This document shows positions 34,273-40,978 of a stretch of DNA of 40,978 nucleotides, one piece after another. How positions within the stretch are numbered: the first letter of the stretch is position 1; every line of letters begins with the position of its first letter. The translations under genes were made by a program, and so were the position numbers. Source of the stretch: Halorubrum sp. (lineage in GTDB: Archaea > Halobacteriota > Halobacteria > Halobacteriales > Haloferacaceae); the NCBI GenBank assembly GCA_003554605.1, contig PWGU01000003.1:1-40978 (forward strand), given 5' to 3'. The notes beneath the pieces were generated by a model. It was given only the letters and a program-made list of their open reading frames with translations, had not been told where the DNA came from and did no database searches.

Positions 34273-34862
34273 CGATCGGACGGATACTCCGTCGAGAGGT
34301 CGAGGTCGGCGAGGTCCTCGTCGGTGACGCGCTCGTCCTCGCTCGGCTCCTCCGTCCCGGCGAGCTTCCGGATGTCGATCCGCTCACGTTCGAAGCCGGC
34401 CTCCTCGGCCAGCCGCTCCTGGATCTCGCGTTCATCCGGCGGGTCGGGGAGCCCGTCGGGGTCCTCATCGACGTGTTCGACGGCGCCGTAGCCCTCGGGG
34501 GCCTCGTTGCCCGCGGCGGCCCACTCGTGAAAGTGCTCGGCGAGTGCGCGGGTTCCTTTATGCTCGCTTCCACCCGCCTCGTGGAACCAGTAGACGAACG
34601 ACGGCTCGTGACCGGGGCATAAGAGGACCTCGCCTCGTGGCTCCCCGTAGACGATCCGTGCCTGATTACAGCGGTGGATCTCCGCCTCGCCGTACTCGAG
34701 ATAACAGACGTCACACGGCTCCTCGACGAGCCGGGTCAGGCGGACGAGCCGCTCGCGGGGGTCCTCGGGGATCTCATCGAGCGGCTTCAGTTCGCCCTCC
34801 TCGGTGAAGATCTCCTCCTCGTCGAACCGCCAGCCGCGGAGTCCGACGCTCACTTTCGCCAT
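34269..34862 (-). CDS. Conserved-looking haloarchaeal protein with possible zinc site, unknown function
   Basis: Protein of 197 residues beginning MAKVSVGLRGWRFDEEEIF. A CxxC (CDVCYLEYGE) is followed by HRCNQARIVYG and LLCPGHEPSFVYWFHEAGG, giving cysteines and histidines that could bind zinc. The C-terminal third is highly acidic. I do not recognise a named family. The start at 34862, not the track's 36071, is fixed by a TATA box (CCTTTTATCC, about 26 nt upstream). It is co-translated with trmJ through ATGA, so a role in RNA modification is possible but unproven. Confidence 0.75.
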   Translation of the reverse strand: MAKVSVGLRGWRFDEEEIFTEEGELKPLDEIPEDPRERLVRLTRLVEEPCDVCYLEYGEAEIHRCNQARIVYGEPRGEVLLCPGHEPSFVYWFHEAGGSEHKGTRALAEHFHEWAAAGNEAPEGYGAVEHVDEDPDGLPDPPDEREIQERLAEEAGFERERIDIRKLAGTEEPSEDERVTDEDLADLDLSTEYPSDR

Positions 34863-34988
34863 GGGGGAGGTTCCGCCCGGCGCGGATAAAAGGGCGTCCC
34901 TCCGGGTGCGGGCGATGGGATATAAATGAGGAGCCCGATCGACCGCCGCTTTCGAGGGTTCTATAGGTGTTCCACCCGTGATACGGAT

Positions 34989-36185
34989 ATGCGAAACGTG
35001 GACGCCGCAGGCCTTGGGATCGGCGACGAGTATCCACCCCGGATCATGGGCGTGTTGAACGTCTCCGAGGAGTCGCCGTACGACCCGAGTGTCTACGACG
35101 AGCCCGACGAGGCGGCCGCCTACGTCGACGAGGAGCTGATCGGCGAGGGGGCCGACATCGTCGACGTGGGGCTCGAATCGGCGAACAAGGAGCTCGACGT
35201 GCTCAGCGCCGACGAGGAGTTGGAACGACTCGATGTCGCGGTCGAAACGATGGCGTCCACCTCCGGCGACGCCGTCTGGTCCATCGAGACCCGCTATCAC
35301 GAGGTCGCCGAGGAGGCGCTCGCCCGCGGGTTCGACATGGTCAACGACGTCTGTGGCTTCGCCGACCCCGAAATGGCCCGCGTCTGTGAGGAACACGACG
35401 TCGCCGTCGCGAAGATGGCCTCCCCGCCTGACCTCGAACGTCCCGGCGCGGTCGACGGCGTCGACGCCGTGTACGAGGCGCTCTCGAACGGCGGCTTCAC
35501 CGACAAGACGATCCTCGACCCGGCGTTCGGACGCTGGTCGGAGACGGCGACCCTTGCGGACGACCGCGACACCTTCAGACGGCTCCGGGAGTTCCGCGGC
35601 TACGGGCGGCCGATCCTCGTCTCGATCAACCGGAAGTCGTTCCTCCGGAAACTCGTCGGTCGGGACACCGACGGCGCGCTGCCGGTGTCGCTGGCGGCAA
35701 CCTCGATGGCCGTCGAGCGCGGCGCACACGTGATCCGCACCCACGACGTCGCGGAAACGCGTGATGCGGCGATCATCGGCGCGGAGTTCGCCCGTGACCG
35801 GGTCAGCCGGTCCGGGGAACCCTCCATCGAGGAACTCGACGTGACGACGACCCGGGAGGCCGCACGCCACCTCGACCGACTCGGCGGCGATACGGACGGG
35901 GCGGACCACGCCGTCACCCGCGTCTACGAACTCACCGGATTGAGCGAGGCCGAGGTCGGCGCGTTGCGTGCGGCGGCCGCGGACGGCGGCGCTCGGTTCG
36001 TCGCCGCAGACGGAGCGGAACGACCCTCCGAGGGGGGCATCGAGACCGCCTCCGATGGGGGGACGGGCCACCGCGGGCTCCTCGTCGGGACGCTGGCGGA
36101 GATCGAGACGACGAAATCGGTCGTTTCGGACGTTTCAGTGGGCCTTAGTGACGTTTTGGATGATGTTGGCGACTCCTTCAAGTAA
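34989..36185 (+). CDS. folP: Divergent dihydropteroate synthase
   Basis: TIM-barrel pterin enzyme of 398 residues. DHPS landmarks are recognisable but altered: IMGVLNVSEES for MGILNVTPDS, DVGLESANKE for DIGGESTRPG, NDVCGFADPEM for NDVSGGxxDPEM, ILDPAFGRW for the DPGIGFGK loop, VSINRKSFL for the SRKxF motif, and HVIRTHDV. A C-terminal extension of about 110 residues follows the barrel. ATG 34989 is preferred (TATA-like TCTATAGG about 25 nt upstream); the track's 34926 is an alternative. With mptE next, it points to folate or methanopterin-type synthesis. Confidence 0.82.
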   Translation: MRNVDAAGLGIGDEYPPRIMGVLNVSEESPYDPSVYDEPDEAAAYVDEELIGEGADIVDVGLESANKELDVLSADEELERLDVAVETMASTSGDAVWSIETRYHEVAEEALARGFDMVNDVCGFADPEMARVCEEHDVAVAKMASPPDLERPGAVDGVDAVYEALSNGGFTDKTILDPAFGRWSETATLADDRDTFRRLREFRGYGRPILVSINRKSFLRKLVGRDTDGALPVSLAATSMAVERGAHVIRTHDVAETRDAAIIGAEFARDRVSRSGEPSIEELDVTTTREAARHLDRLGGDTDGADHAVTRVYELTGLSEAEVGALRAAAADGGARFVAADGAERPSEGGIETASDGGTGHRGLLVGTLAEIETTKSVVSDVSVGLSDVLDDVGDSFK

Positions 36186-36344
36186 GAGAAAGTTTATGCC
36201 GCCGTGTGGACAACGATTCAACCGGACGCTGGAGGGGCACGCGGGTAGGGGTACTCTGTGCCACTCCGGCCCATACAATATTTTCACCCGGGAGCGACAG
36301 CGCCCGCACCGGCAGCGACGAGCGAAGAGACGGGTGAAGCGCCG

Positions 36345-37064
36345 ATGAACTTCGAGGAGTTCGAGCCGGTATATGAGGCGATCATCGCCGATTTCGGCTT
36401 CGGACGGGCGGCCGACGAGCGGGCGCGCGACGTCGCCGCCGAGTTCGCGACCCCGTTCGCGTTCGAACGGTTCGCCGACTGGCGTGGGGCGACGGTGGCG
36501 ATCGCGGGGGCCGCACCCACCCTTCCCGACGAACTGGCGCTCGCCCGGTCGGCCGACGTGGTCGTCGCCGCCTCGACCGCGGCCGACGTGCTGATCGATG
36601 CCGGGATCGACGTGGACTGCATGGTCACCGACCTGGATAAAAACCCGGAGACGGGGGCGGAACTGACCGCCCGCGGCGTCCCGGTGGCGGCGCACGCACA
36701 CGGTGACAACATCCCGGCGGTCCGCGAGTGGCTCCCCGAATACGACGCGGAGAGTACCCTCGTGACGACGCAGGTCGCCCCGCGTGGGGCGGTCGAGAAC
36801 GTCGGTGGGTTCACCGACGGCGACCGTGCGGCCTTCCTCGCCGATCACGTCGGGGCTGGGCGGCTCGTCTTTCCCGGCTGGTCGTTCGACGACCCGACCG
36901 TGGATTCGATGAAGGCGAGAAAGCTGACGTGGGCGGCGCGGCTGCTTCGATGGCTCGAACGACGTCGCAATGAGCGGTTTGACGTGCTTGATGGCCGACG
37001 GAAGACGCTGGACGACGGCTCCGCCCTCGCCGTCGGTCGGTGGGGGAAGGGGGCGTCACGGTGA
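36345..37064 (+). CDS. mptE: 6-hydroxymethyl-7,8-dihydropterin pyrophosphokinase MptE
   Basis: Archaeal replacement for FolK (DUF115/MptE family), 239 residues. It activates hydroxymethyl-dihydropterin with ATP for condensation by DHPS. Family motifs are VAIAGAAPTLPDELA, the metal/phosphate site CMVTDLDKNPE, AHAHGDNIPAVREW and NVGGFTDGDRAAFLA. The start is ATG 36345 rather than the track's 36258; a TATA-like ATACAATATT (about 36273-36283) lies upstream. It is located 159 bp after the dihydropteroate synthase gene, matching consecutive pathway steps. Confidence 0.93.
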   Translation: MNFEEFEPVYEAIIADFGFGRAADERARDVAAEFATPFAFERFADWRGATVAIAGAAPTLPDELALARSADVVVAASTAADVLIDAGIDVDCMVTDLDKNPETGAELTARGVPVAAHAHGDNIPAVREWLPEYDAESTLVTTQVAPRGAVENVGGFTDGDRAAFLADHVGAGRLVFPGWSFDDPTVDSMKARKLTWAARLLRWLERRRNERFDVLDGRRKTLDDGSALAVGRWGKGASR

Positions 37065-37102
37065 GATGTCAATCGCGTCGAGGCGAACCGCTTCCACGAC
37101 GT

Positions 37103-37297
37103 TCAGAGGCCGCTTAAGAGCCCGAACAGGAAGATCACGATCAGCGCCGCCGTCAGGATCAGGAGCACCCCTCGCTTGGTGATCGAGAATCGACCGTGGA
37201 GAGCGGATCGGCCGCTGGGACGTTCCGTCCCGCGATCGACCCGCTGTGCCCGCTGGCCGTTACGACGGCCGGCCATCGTCGCAAGCCGGCCCGTCAT
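37103..37297 (-). CDS. Small single-span membrane protein
   Basis: Protein of 64 residues from ATG 37297 (57 from ATG 37276): a basic, hydrophilic N-terminal half and one C-terminal hydrophobic helix (GVLLILTAALIVIFLFGLL). It overlaps the end of the hidden 56-residue ORF, so it is the last gene of the SipW operon. Function unknown; a membrane subunit of the export module is possible. Confidence 0.6.
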   Translation of the reverse strand: MTGRLATMAGRRNGQRAQRVDRGTERPSGRSALHGRFSITKRGVLLILTAALIVIFLFGLLSGL

Positions 37298-37430
37298 CGT
37301 TCACCCTTTCACCGTCGTCGTCAGCCGTTGATCTCGTTTCTTCGTTGTCATCGTGTTCCTGCCATGCCTCGTTCCATCCGACACCGGGAGCCCAGCGCAC
37401 GGGCGCACCGACAGCCGTTCGGTTGCTCAT
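37260..37430 (-). CDS. Hidden 56-residue acidic ORF in the SipW operon (not in the track)
   Basis: An ATG at 37428-37430 overlaps the stop of the acidic protein gene (ATGA) and opens a 56-codon frame ending at TAA 37260. The peptide has two tryptophan-containing motifs (PVRWAPGVGWNEAWQEHD) and a D/E-rich tail, a composition normal for haloarchaeal proteins, and it overlaps the next small gene. The overlap pattern matches the rest of the operon, which is the main reason to believe it. No family is recognised. Confidence 0.5.
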   Translation of the reverse strand: MSNRTAVGAPVRWAPGVGWNEAWQEHDDNEETRSTADDDGERVNDDGPACDDGRPS

Positions 37431-38344
37431 GCTGCGGTCTCCCCATCGCCGACGTCATCGTCGCCGTCGTCGTCTTCGTCGCGGTCGATGGTCTCGGATC
37501 CGTCGCCGTCCTCGCTACCGTCGCCGTCCTCGCTACCGTCTTCTTCGGCGTCCGCTGCGCCATCGTCGGCATCACCTCCACCGTTCGTCCCGCCTTTATC
37601 GGCCTCCGAATCGTCGCCGGCAGCGTCCGAGCCGCTTGCATCGGCGTCCGACTCGGCCTCCGACCCGGCGTCATCCGCCTCGTCCTCCTGATCGACATCG
37701 GGAGCATCGTCGGGAGCCGCCGTGTCGCCCGACCCTGATCCCTCCACGTCGTCCGTCTGCTTCCCCTCTTCGGTCGCGTTCGCGTCGTCATCGGCGTCCA
37801 TCTCCGGACCCGTCGGCTCCCCGTCGGTGGCGGTGTCGTCGTTCACCGCGGACTCCGACCCGTCGCCATCGCCGGTACCCGGTGCGCCGGTTTCGTCATC
37901 ATCCGACTCGTCGGGGTCGTCGACAGCCGGGCCGTCGGAATCATCGCCGTCCGATCCGTCGGGATCGTCCGCCGGCAGTTCGTCGTCCGGGGATCCGTCG
38001 ATCGCCGTCCCGTTCGGGTTCTCCGCTCCCGGACCCTCGACCGTTTCGTTCCCGATCGGGCGATCCGTTGTGGTCCCGTTCCCCATCGCCGAGTCCGCCG
38101 TTGTCCCGTTGCCGGCGGTGGATCCACCGTCGACATGGCTGCGGTCGCCGTCGATCGAGGGTTCTGCCTCCTCGGGCGGGGACTCCTCGATCGGCGTGAA
38201 GTCGTCCACCGAGGTGAACTCGCCCTCGATCGACGCATCGTCCGTGAACAGCGCCACGGTGGCGTAACCACCGCCGAACGCCGCCGCGAACACGACAACC
38301 GCCGAAAGCGTCACGGCGAAAACCGACGTCGCTATCCGGTTCAT
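37427..38344 (-). CDS. Acidic low-complexity surface protein with N-terminal membrane anchor
   Basis: Protein of 305 residues. One N-terminal hydrophobic helix (SVFAVTLSAVVVFAAAFGGG) is followed by a short ordered-looking part (ASIEGEFTSVDDFTPIEE), then some 250 residues made mostly of D, E, G, S, A and T. Several N-glycosylation sequons (NGT, NET, NAT) are present. It is probably an extracellular extended stalk or cell-wall-proximal protein. It overlaps the signal peptidase (ATGA) upstream and the 56-residue ORF downstream, so it is part of the SipW operon. The ADDGAADAEEDGSEDGDG region contains DNA tandem repeats. Confidence 0.78.
   Translation of the reverse strand: MNRIATSVFAVTLSAVVVFAAAFGGGYATVALFTDDASIEGEFTSVDDFTPIEESPPEEAEPSIDGDRSHVDGGSTAGNGTTADSAMGNGTTTDRPIGNETVEGPGAENPNGTAIDGSPDDELPADDPDGSDGDDSDGPAVDDPDESDDDETGAPGTGDGDGSESAVNDDTATDGEPTGPEMDADDDANATEEGKQTDDVEGSGSGDTAAPDDAPDVDQEDEADDAGSEAESDADASGSDAAGDDSEADKGGTNGGGDADDGAADAEEDGSEDGDGSEDGDGSETIDRDEDDDGDDDVGDGETAA
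37501..37536. repeat. 18-bp tandem repeat in the acidic protein gene
   Basis: CGTCGCCGTCCTCGCTAC occurs twice in tandem and encodes repeats of the acidic hexapeptide GSEDGD. Copy number could vary without frameshift. Confidence 0.7.
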
Positions 38345-39402
38345 CGCGACCCCTCCGGGGACCCGCGGGCGGTGTTCGACGGGAAGTCGTCGTGATCTCC
38401 GTCCTCCATTCCGCCGTCGGGCGTCGGCTCGGGCGATGGGTCGATCGCTCGGTCGAAGCCGTCATCGAGGATCGGTGAATCCGCTTCATCCACCCTCTCA
38501 TCGGCGACCGGCACATCCGCTTCATCGGCCGTCTCATCGACCGCGACTGGCGTGCGGGCACGCCGGCCCGCAACCAACAGCACGGCGATGCCGAGGGTGG
38601 TGAGGATGGCACCGGTGCCGAACGCGATCGTGAGCGCCGTCGGCGTCGTGTAAGCGACGTAGACCGCGTAGGGCGCAAAGACGAGCAGTACGCCGAGACC
38701 GCCCTCAAGCGTCCGGTCCGTGATCATGAACCCACCAGCATCAGCAGCGGGGCTCGCCGGCACGCCGACACCCGTGGTGCCGTCGGCGACTCCCCCGTCG
38801 TGAGCGTTCGACACGTCGTCGCCCGACGGGTCCGTGTCCGCACGCTCGTCGCCCGACGGCTGGGCTTCGGCCGCACCGGCACCGGTCGATGCCGCCGAGC
38901 GCGCACGGTAAAGACTCCAGACCTCCGAAAGCGCGAGCAGCGCGAACGGCAACACGACGAGCACGGCGAAACCGAGCGGCGAGCCGGCGAACTGGATCAC
39001 GTACCCGATGTACGGGATCGTCAGCGCCACCGCGCCGATCACGTTGGCCCCCGGCACGAGCGAGGCGTCGGGTGCGCCGTTGGCATCACCCTGCGTCTCG
39101 AAGGCGACACCGCCGGGGCCATCAACCACGTCGATGACGCGGTGGGTCACGGGGACTTCGTTGTCGCCGCGGACGAACGTGATAACGTCGCCCTCGACGA
39201 TCGCCGCGGGGTCGCGCTCGGCGACGATCACGACATCCCCGGGCGCGATGGCCGGCGTCATGCTCGCGGTGAGCACGACGAAGCTGTGATCCGCGCCGAT
39301 CACCCCCGGTACCGCGTACACCACGAAGGGTGCGACGAGGGCGATCAACAGGACGATCCCGAGGACGTTTGCGATTGTTTTGAGTGAGATTGGTCGGGTC
39401 AT
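38341..39402 (-). CDS. SipW/archaeal-type signal peptidase I
   Basis: S26B signal peptidase, 353 residues. An N-terminal membrane helix precedes the catalytic serine S47 in LTASMTP. The histidine H87 lies in VPVTHRVIDVV, and an aspartate D106 in TQGDANG. The Ser-His-Asp set is that of archaeal, ER and SipW enzymes, not the bacterial Ser-Lys type. Further membrane helices lie at about 125-165 and 230-285, followed by a long acidic C-terminal tail, longer than typical SipW. It sits between its likely substrate and the acidic protein, overlapping both (TAATG and ATGA). ATG 39402 is preferred to the track's 39423 because of this overlap. Confidence 0.9.
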   Translation of the reverse strand: MTRPISLKTIANVLGIVLLIALVAPFVVYAVPGVIGADHSFVVLTASMTPAIAPGDVVIVAERDPAAIVEGDVITFVRGDNEVPVTHRVIDVVDGPGGVAFETQGDANGAPDASLVPGANVIGAVALTIPYIGYVIQFAGSPLGFAVLVVLPFALLALSEVWSLYRARSAASTGAGAAEAQPSGDERADTDPSGDDVSNAHDGGVADGTTGVGVPASPAADAGGFMITDRTLEGGLGVLLVFAPYAVYVAYTTPTALTIAFGTGAILTTLGIAVLLVAGRRARTPVAVDETADEADVPVADERVDEADSPILDDGFDRAIDPSPEPTPDGGMEDGDHDDFPSNTARGSPEGSR

Positions 39403-40922
39403 TACTGCTCCTCCGAGCCGCAAAGCGGCCTTCCGTCGGTGGTCGTTCCGGCGATGATCTCGTAGCGCGGATCCTCCGTCGGGAACGTGTCACCGACCTG
39501 GAGCGGCTCCGAGCAGCTCACGTGAACGTCCGTCGTCCCCGCAGCGTCTTCGATCCGAATGTCCGGGCCGAGCCGATCCGAGCCCTGTCCGGGTCGGTCG
39601 ACGTCGGCCCCGTCGATCGTGAACTCCTCGCCGGTGTCGAGTTCGTCGTCGAAGAGCACGCCGCTCGTGTTCCCCTTGGCCGACTGAACGCTGGTCCGTG
39701 TCGATCCGGGTCCGATGTACGCGAGCGTGAGCGTCCGAAGGCTGACCCGTCCGTCCGCACAGACGACGCAGTCGTCTGTCGGCTCCTCGGGTTCCTCCGG
39801 GCCATCCTCCCCGTTTTCACCGTCGTCGCGAGCGTCACACAGGTCCATCCCGTCGATGGTCGTGGCCGAGACGATCTCGAAGTTGCCGAAGACCATGCCT
39901 GGTTCGAGCGGTTCCGAGCAGCTCGTGTGGATCTTCACTCCCCGAACGCGAGTGGAGCCGCCTGCGTGTCCTGGCGTGCCATTGCCACCGGAAGCGGTCC
40001 CCTCATCATCGACGTAGAGGTTCGGGCCGATCCAGTTGCCGTCCGGTCCGGCGACATCGGTCGATCCGGCGTCGACGAGGAACGTCTCGTCGGGGTCAAC
40101 TGACCCGTCGAACACGACCGTTCCACCTTGTCCAGCGCCACCCGCACCGCCGCCGGTTGCGGCAGCGGTCACGTGTGCCGTCTCCGCCCCGAGGTATCGG
40201 AGCCTGAGCGAGCCGATCTTCACGCCGTTGCCGTCCGCACAGATCACACACGGGTCCGGACACGTCTGGGCGTCAGCGAAGGGGTTCGAGTTCTCCGCAG
40301 TCGCCTCCGAGACGTGTCGGCACTGTTCGGTGTATAATTGCACCCCGAACGGCGTGGACGCGCCGGCGGCCCGCTCGGGCGCATCGGCGGGAAGCGACCA
40401 GTCGAGGACGAGTTCGAGCGGGTCGCCAGCGGGATCGAGGCAGGCGTCGCCATCGAGGTCGTCGAGCCGGATGCCGGAGACGAGCTTTCGACGGATGTCG
40501 GCGACCGATCCCGAGGCGAGCGTCGTCTCCGAGGAGCCGATACCCGCCGAAAGCGTCGCCTGGATGGCGTCGCCGAGCGGGTCGAAGGCGGGCGGGCAGT
40601 CGGTGCCGAGCCAGAGCCGAGCCCGGTTCGTCCGTACCTCGATCCGGAAACGCTCAGTGTCGGATTCGCCGCGGTCGATGCTATCAACCTCGAAGGCGAG
40701 GGTACCATCGGGCGCGGGCGTTCCGTCGATCAGGATCTCGACCTCCCCTGCGCCGATCCCGTTGTCCGCGAACGACGCGGCATCCGTGAAGTACGCCGAG
40801 GTGCCCGCGCCGCTTGCGGCGCCGATTGCGCCGATGCCGCCGAGCCCCGCGAGGAGCCGGCGGCGGCTCAGGCCGAACACAGAGTGTCCGCCCGCGGAGC
40901 CGTCGCGGCCACCCGCGGTCAT
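39402..40922 (-). CDS. SipW-dependent TasA/CalY-like secreted protein with two tandem Cys domains
   Basis: Protein of 506 residues. The N-terminus has a twin-arginine-like SRRRLLAGLGGIGAIG stretch and the TasA/CalY boundary TSAYFTDAASF (about residues 41-51), then a TasA-like domain to about residue 215 (PFGVQLYTEQCRH near its end). Two homologous domains follow: CVICADG...HTSCSEPLEPG (about 225-362) and CVVCADG...HVSCSEPLQVG (about 385-501), joined by an acidic linker GEDGPEEPEEPTDD. The start at 40922 is set by GGAGGG 6 nt upstream and an ATGA overlap. It is probably an extracellular filament or surface protein matured by the adjacent peptidase. Confidence 0.82.
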   Translation of the reverse strand: MTAGGRDGSAGGHSVFGLSRRRLLAGLGGIGAIGAASGAGTSAYFTDAASFADNGIGAGEVEILIDGTPAPDGTLAFEVDSIDRGESDTERFRIEVRTNRARLWLGTDCPPAFDPLGDAIQATLSAGIGSSETTLASGSVADIRRKLVSGIRLDDLDGDACLDPAGDPLELVLDWSLPADAPERAAGASTPFGVQLYTEQCRHVSEATAENSNPFADAQTCPDPCVICADGNGVKIGSLRLRYLGAETAHVTAAATGGGAGGAGQGGTVVFDGSVDPDETFLVDAGSTDVAGPDGNWIGPNLYVDDEGTASGGNGTPGHAGGSTRVRGVKIHTSCSEPLEPGMVFGNFEIVSATTIDGMDLCDARDDGENGEDGPEEPEEPTDDCVVCADGRVSLRTLTLAYIGPGSTRTSVQSAKGNTSGVLFDDELDTGEEFTIDGADVDRPGQGSDRLGPDIRIEDAAGTTDVHVSCSEPLQVGDTFPTEDPRYEIIAGTTTDGRPLCGSEEQ

Positions 40923-40978
40923 GCGGATCCCTCCATACCGCACGGGCTGACGCCGAACGCGACGTCGAAGTCGACGGA
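40919..40978 (-). CDS. 3' end of an upstream gene of the SipW operon (partial)
   Basis: The last 60 bases of the window read open on the minus strand as VDFDVAFGVSPCGMEGSA and then a stop that overlaps the next ATG (ATGA). The tail has the alternating hydrophobic pattern of a beta strand followed by a cysteine, similar in style to PFGVQLYTEQC in the TasA-like neighbour. It may be another SipW-type substrate. Only 19 residues are visible. Confidence 0.5.
   Translation of the reverse strand, partial: SVDFDVAFGVSPCGMEGSA
40929..40934 (-). promoter_or_regulatory. Shine-Dalgarno site deciding the start of the TasA-like gene
   Basis: GGAGGG on the minus strand lies 6 nt before ATG 40922. Most genes in this window appear leaderless, so a strong SD here supports internal translation within an operon and argues against the track start at 40943. 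Confidence 0.6.

Noticed and set aside
34863-36071. Long N-terminal extension of the Cys-containing gene in the 600-codon track ORF
   Set aside because: It runs antisense to the dihydropteroate synthase gene. A TATA box about 26 nt upstream of ATG 34862 marks the real start.
38478-38545. Imperfect direct repeat TCCGCTTCATC in the signal peptidase gene
   Set aside because: Explained by the repeated acidic peptide DEADVP/DEADSP in the disordered C-terminal tail. Two imperfect copies only.
1-40978. CRISPR arrays, tRNA or rRNA genes, insertion sequences, integrases
   Set aside because: Read for regularly spaced repeats, tRNA T-loop motifs and transposase or integrase signatures. None found beyond the short in-gene tandem repeats listed.

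Overview
The window is chromosomal DNA from a halophilic archaeon (class Halobacteria). The evidence is the high G+C content, C/G-rich third codon positions, strongly acidic predicted proteins, many TATA boxes 24-30 nt upstream of start codons (leaderless transcripts), and archaeal marker genes: gatD, arcS, MBF1, eIF1A, rpl11, mptE and trmJ. I cannot fix the genus. No tRNA, rRNA, CRISPR array, integrase or insertion sequence is visible. Most of the window is core genome.

Layout. 1-8.2 kb: partial gatD, a small membrane protein, a UspA protein, a lipoprotein, a thioredoxin/DUF255 protein, a TrmB-type regulator, a flavin-binding PNPOx-like protein, archaeosine synthase ArcS and MBF1. 8.2-8.5 kb: the only long gap, holding two adjacent stem-loops and a doubtful 39-codon ORF. 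8.5-14.9 kb (minus strand): a tightly overlapped catabolic cluster of a ribbon-helix-helix regulator, an NRAMP-fold transporter broken by two single-base frameshifts, ATP-dependent hydantoinase/oxoprolinase subunits A and B, and an Asp/Glu-racemase-type enzyme. 15-21.5 kb: a DUF2892 membrane protein, an M20 peptidase, a tail-anchored protein, eIF1A, a P-loop kinase, a 41-residue membrane microprotein, beta-carbonic anhydrase, a remnant of a membrane-protein gene, a NarK-like MFS carrier and ribosomal protein L11. 21.6-24 kb: a TetR-MFS efflux pair with its operator, and a cold-shock protein. 24.2-27.8 kb: sdhCDBA. 28-34.9 kb: a small HTH protein whose promoter lies inside a 10-bp inverted repeat, a family-4 uracil-DNA glycosylase, tandem moeA genes (one fused to a periplasmic-binding-like domain), azlCD, trmJ and a cysteine-containing unknown. 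35-37.1 kb: pterin genes, a divergent dihydropteroate synthase and mptE.

37.1-41 kb (minus strand) is the most unusual part. Overlapping genes encode, in transcription order, the end of an unknown upstream protein, a 506-residue TasA/CalY-like secreted protein with two tandem Cys-containing C-terminal domains, a SipW/archaeal-type signal peptidase, a very acidic single-span surface protein, a hidden 56-residue ORF absent from the track, and a small single-span membrane protein. Successive genes share ATGA, TAATG or slightly longer overlaps, so the set is probably co-translated. I read it as a dedicated export and maturation module for an extracellular fibre or surface protein. That function is inferred, not demonstrated.
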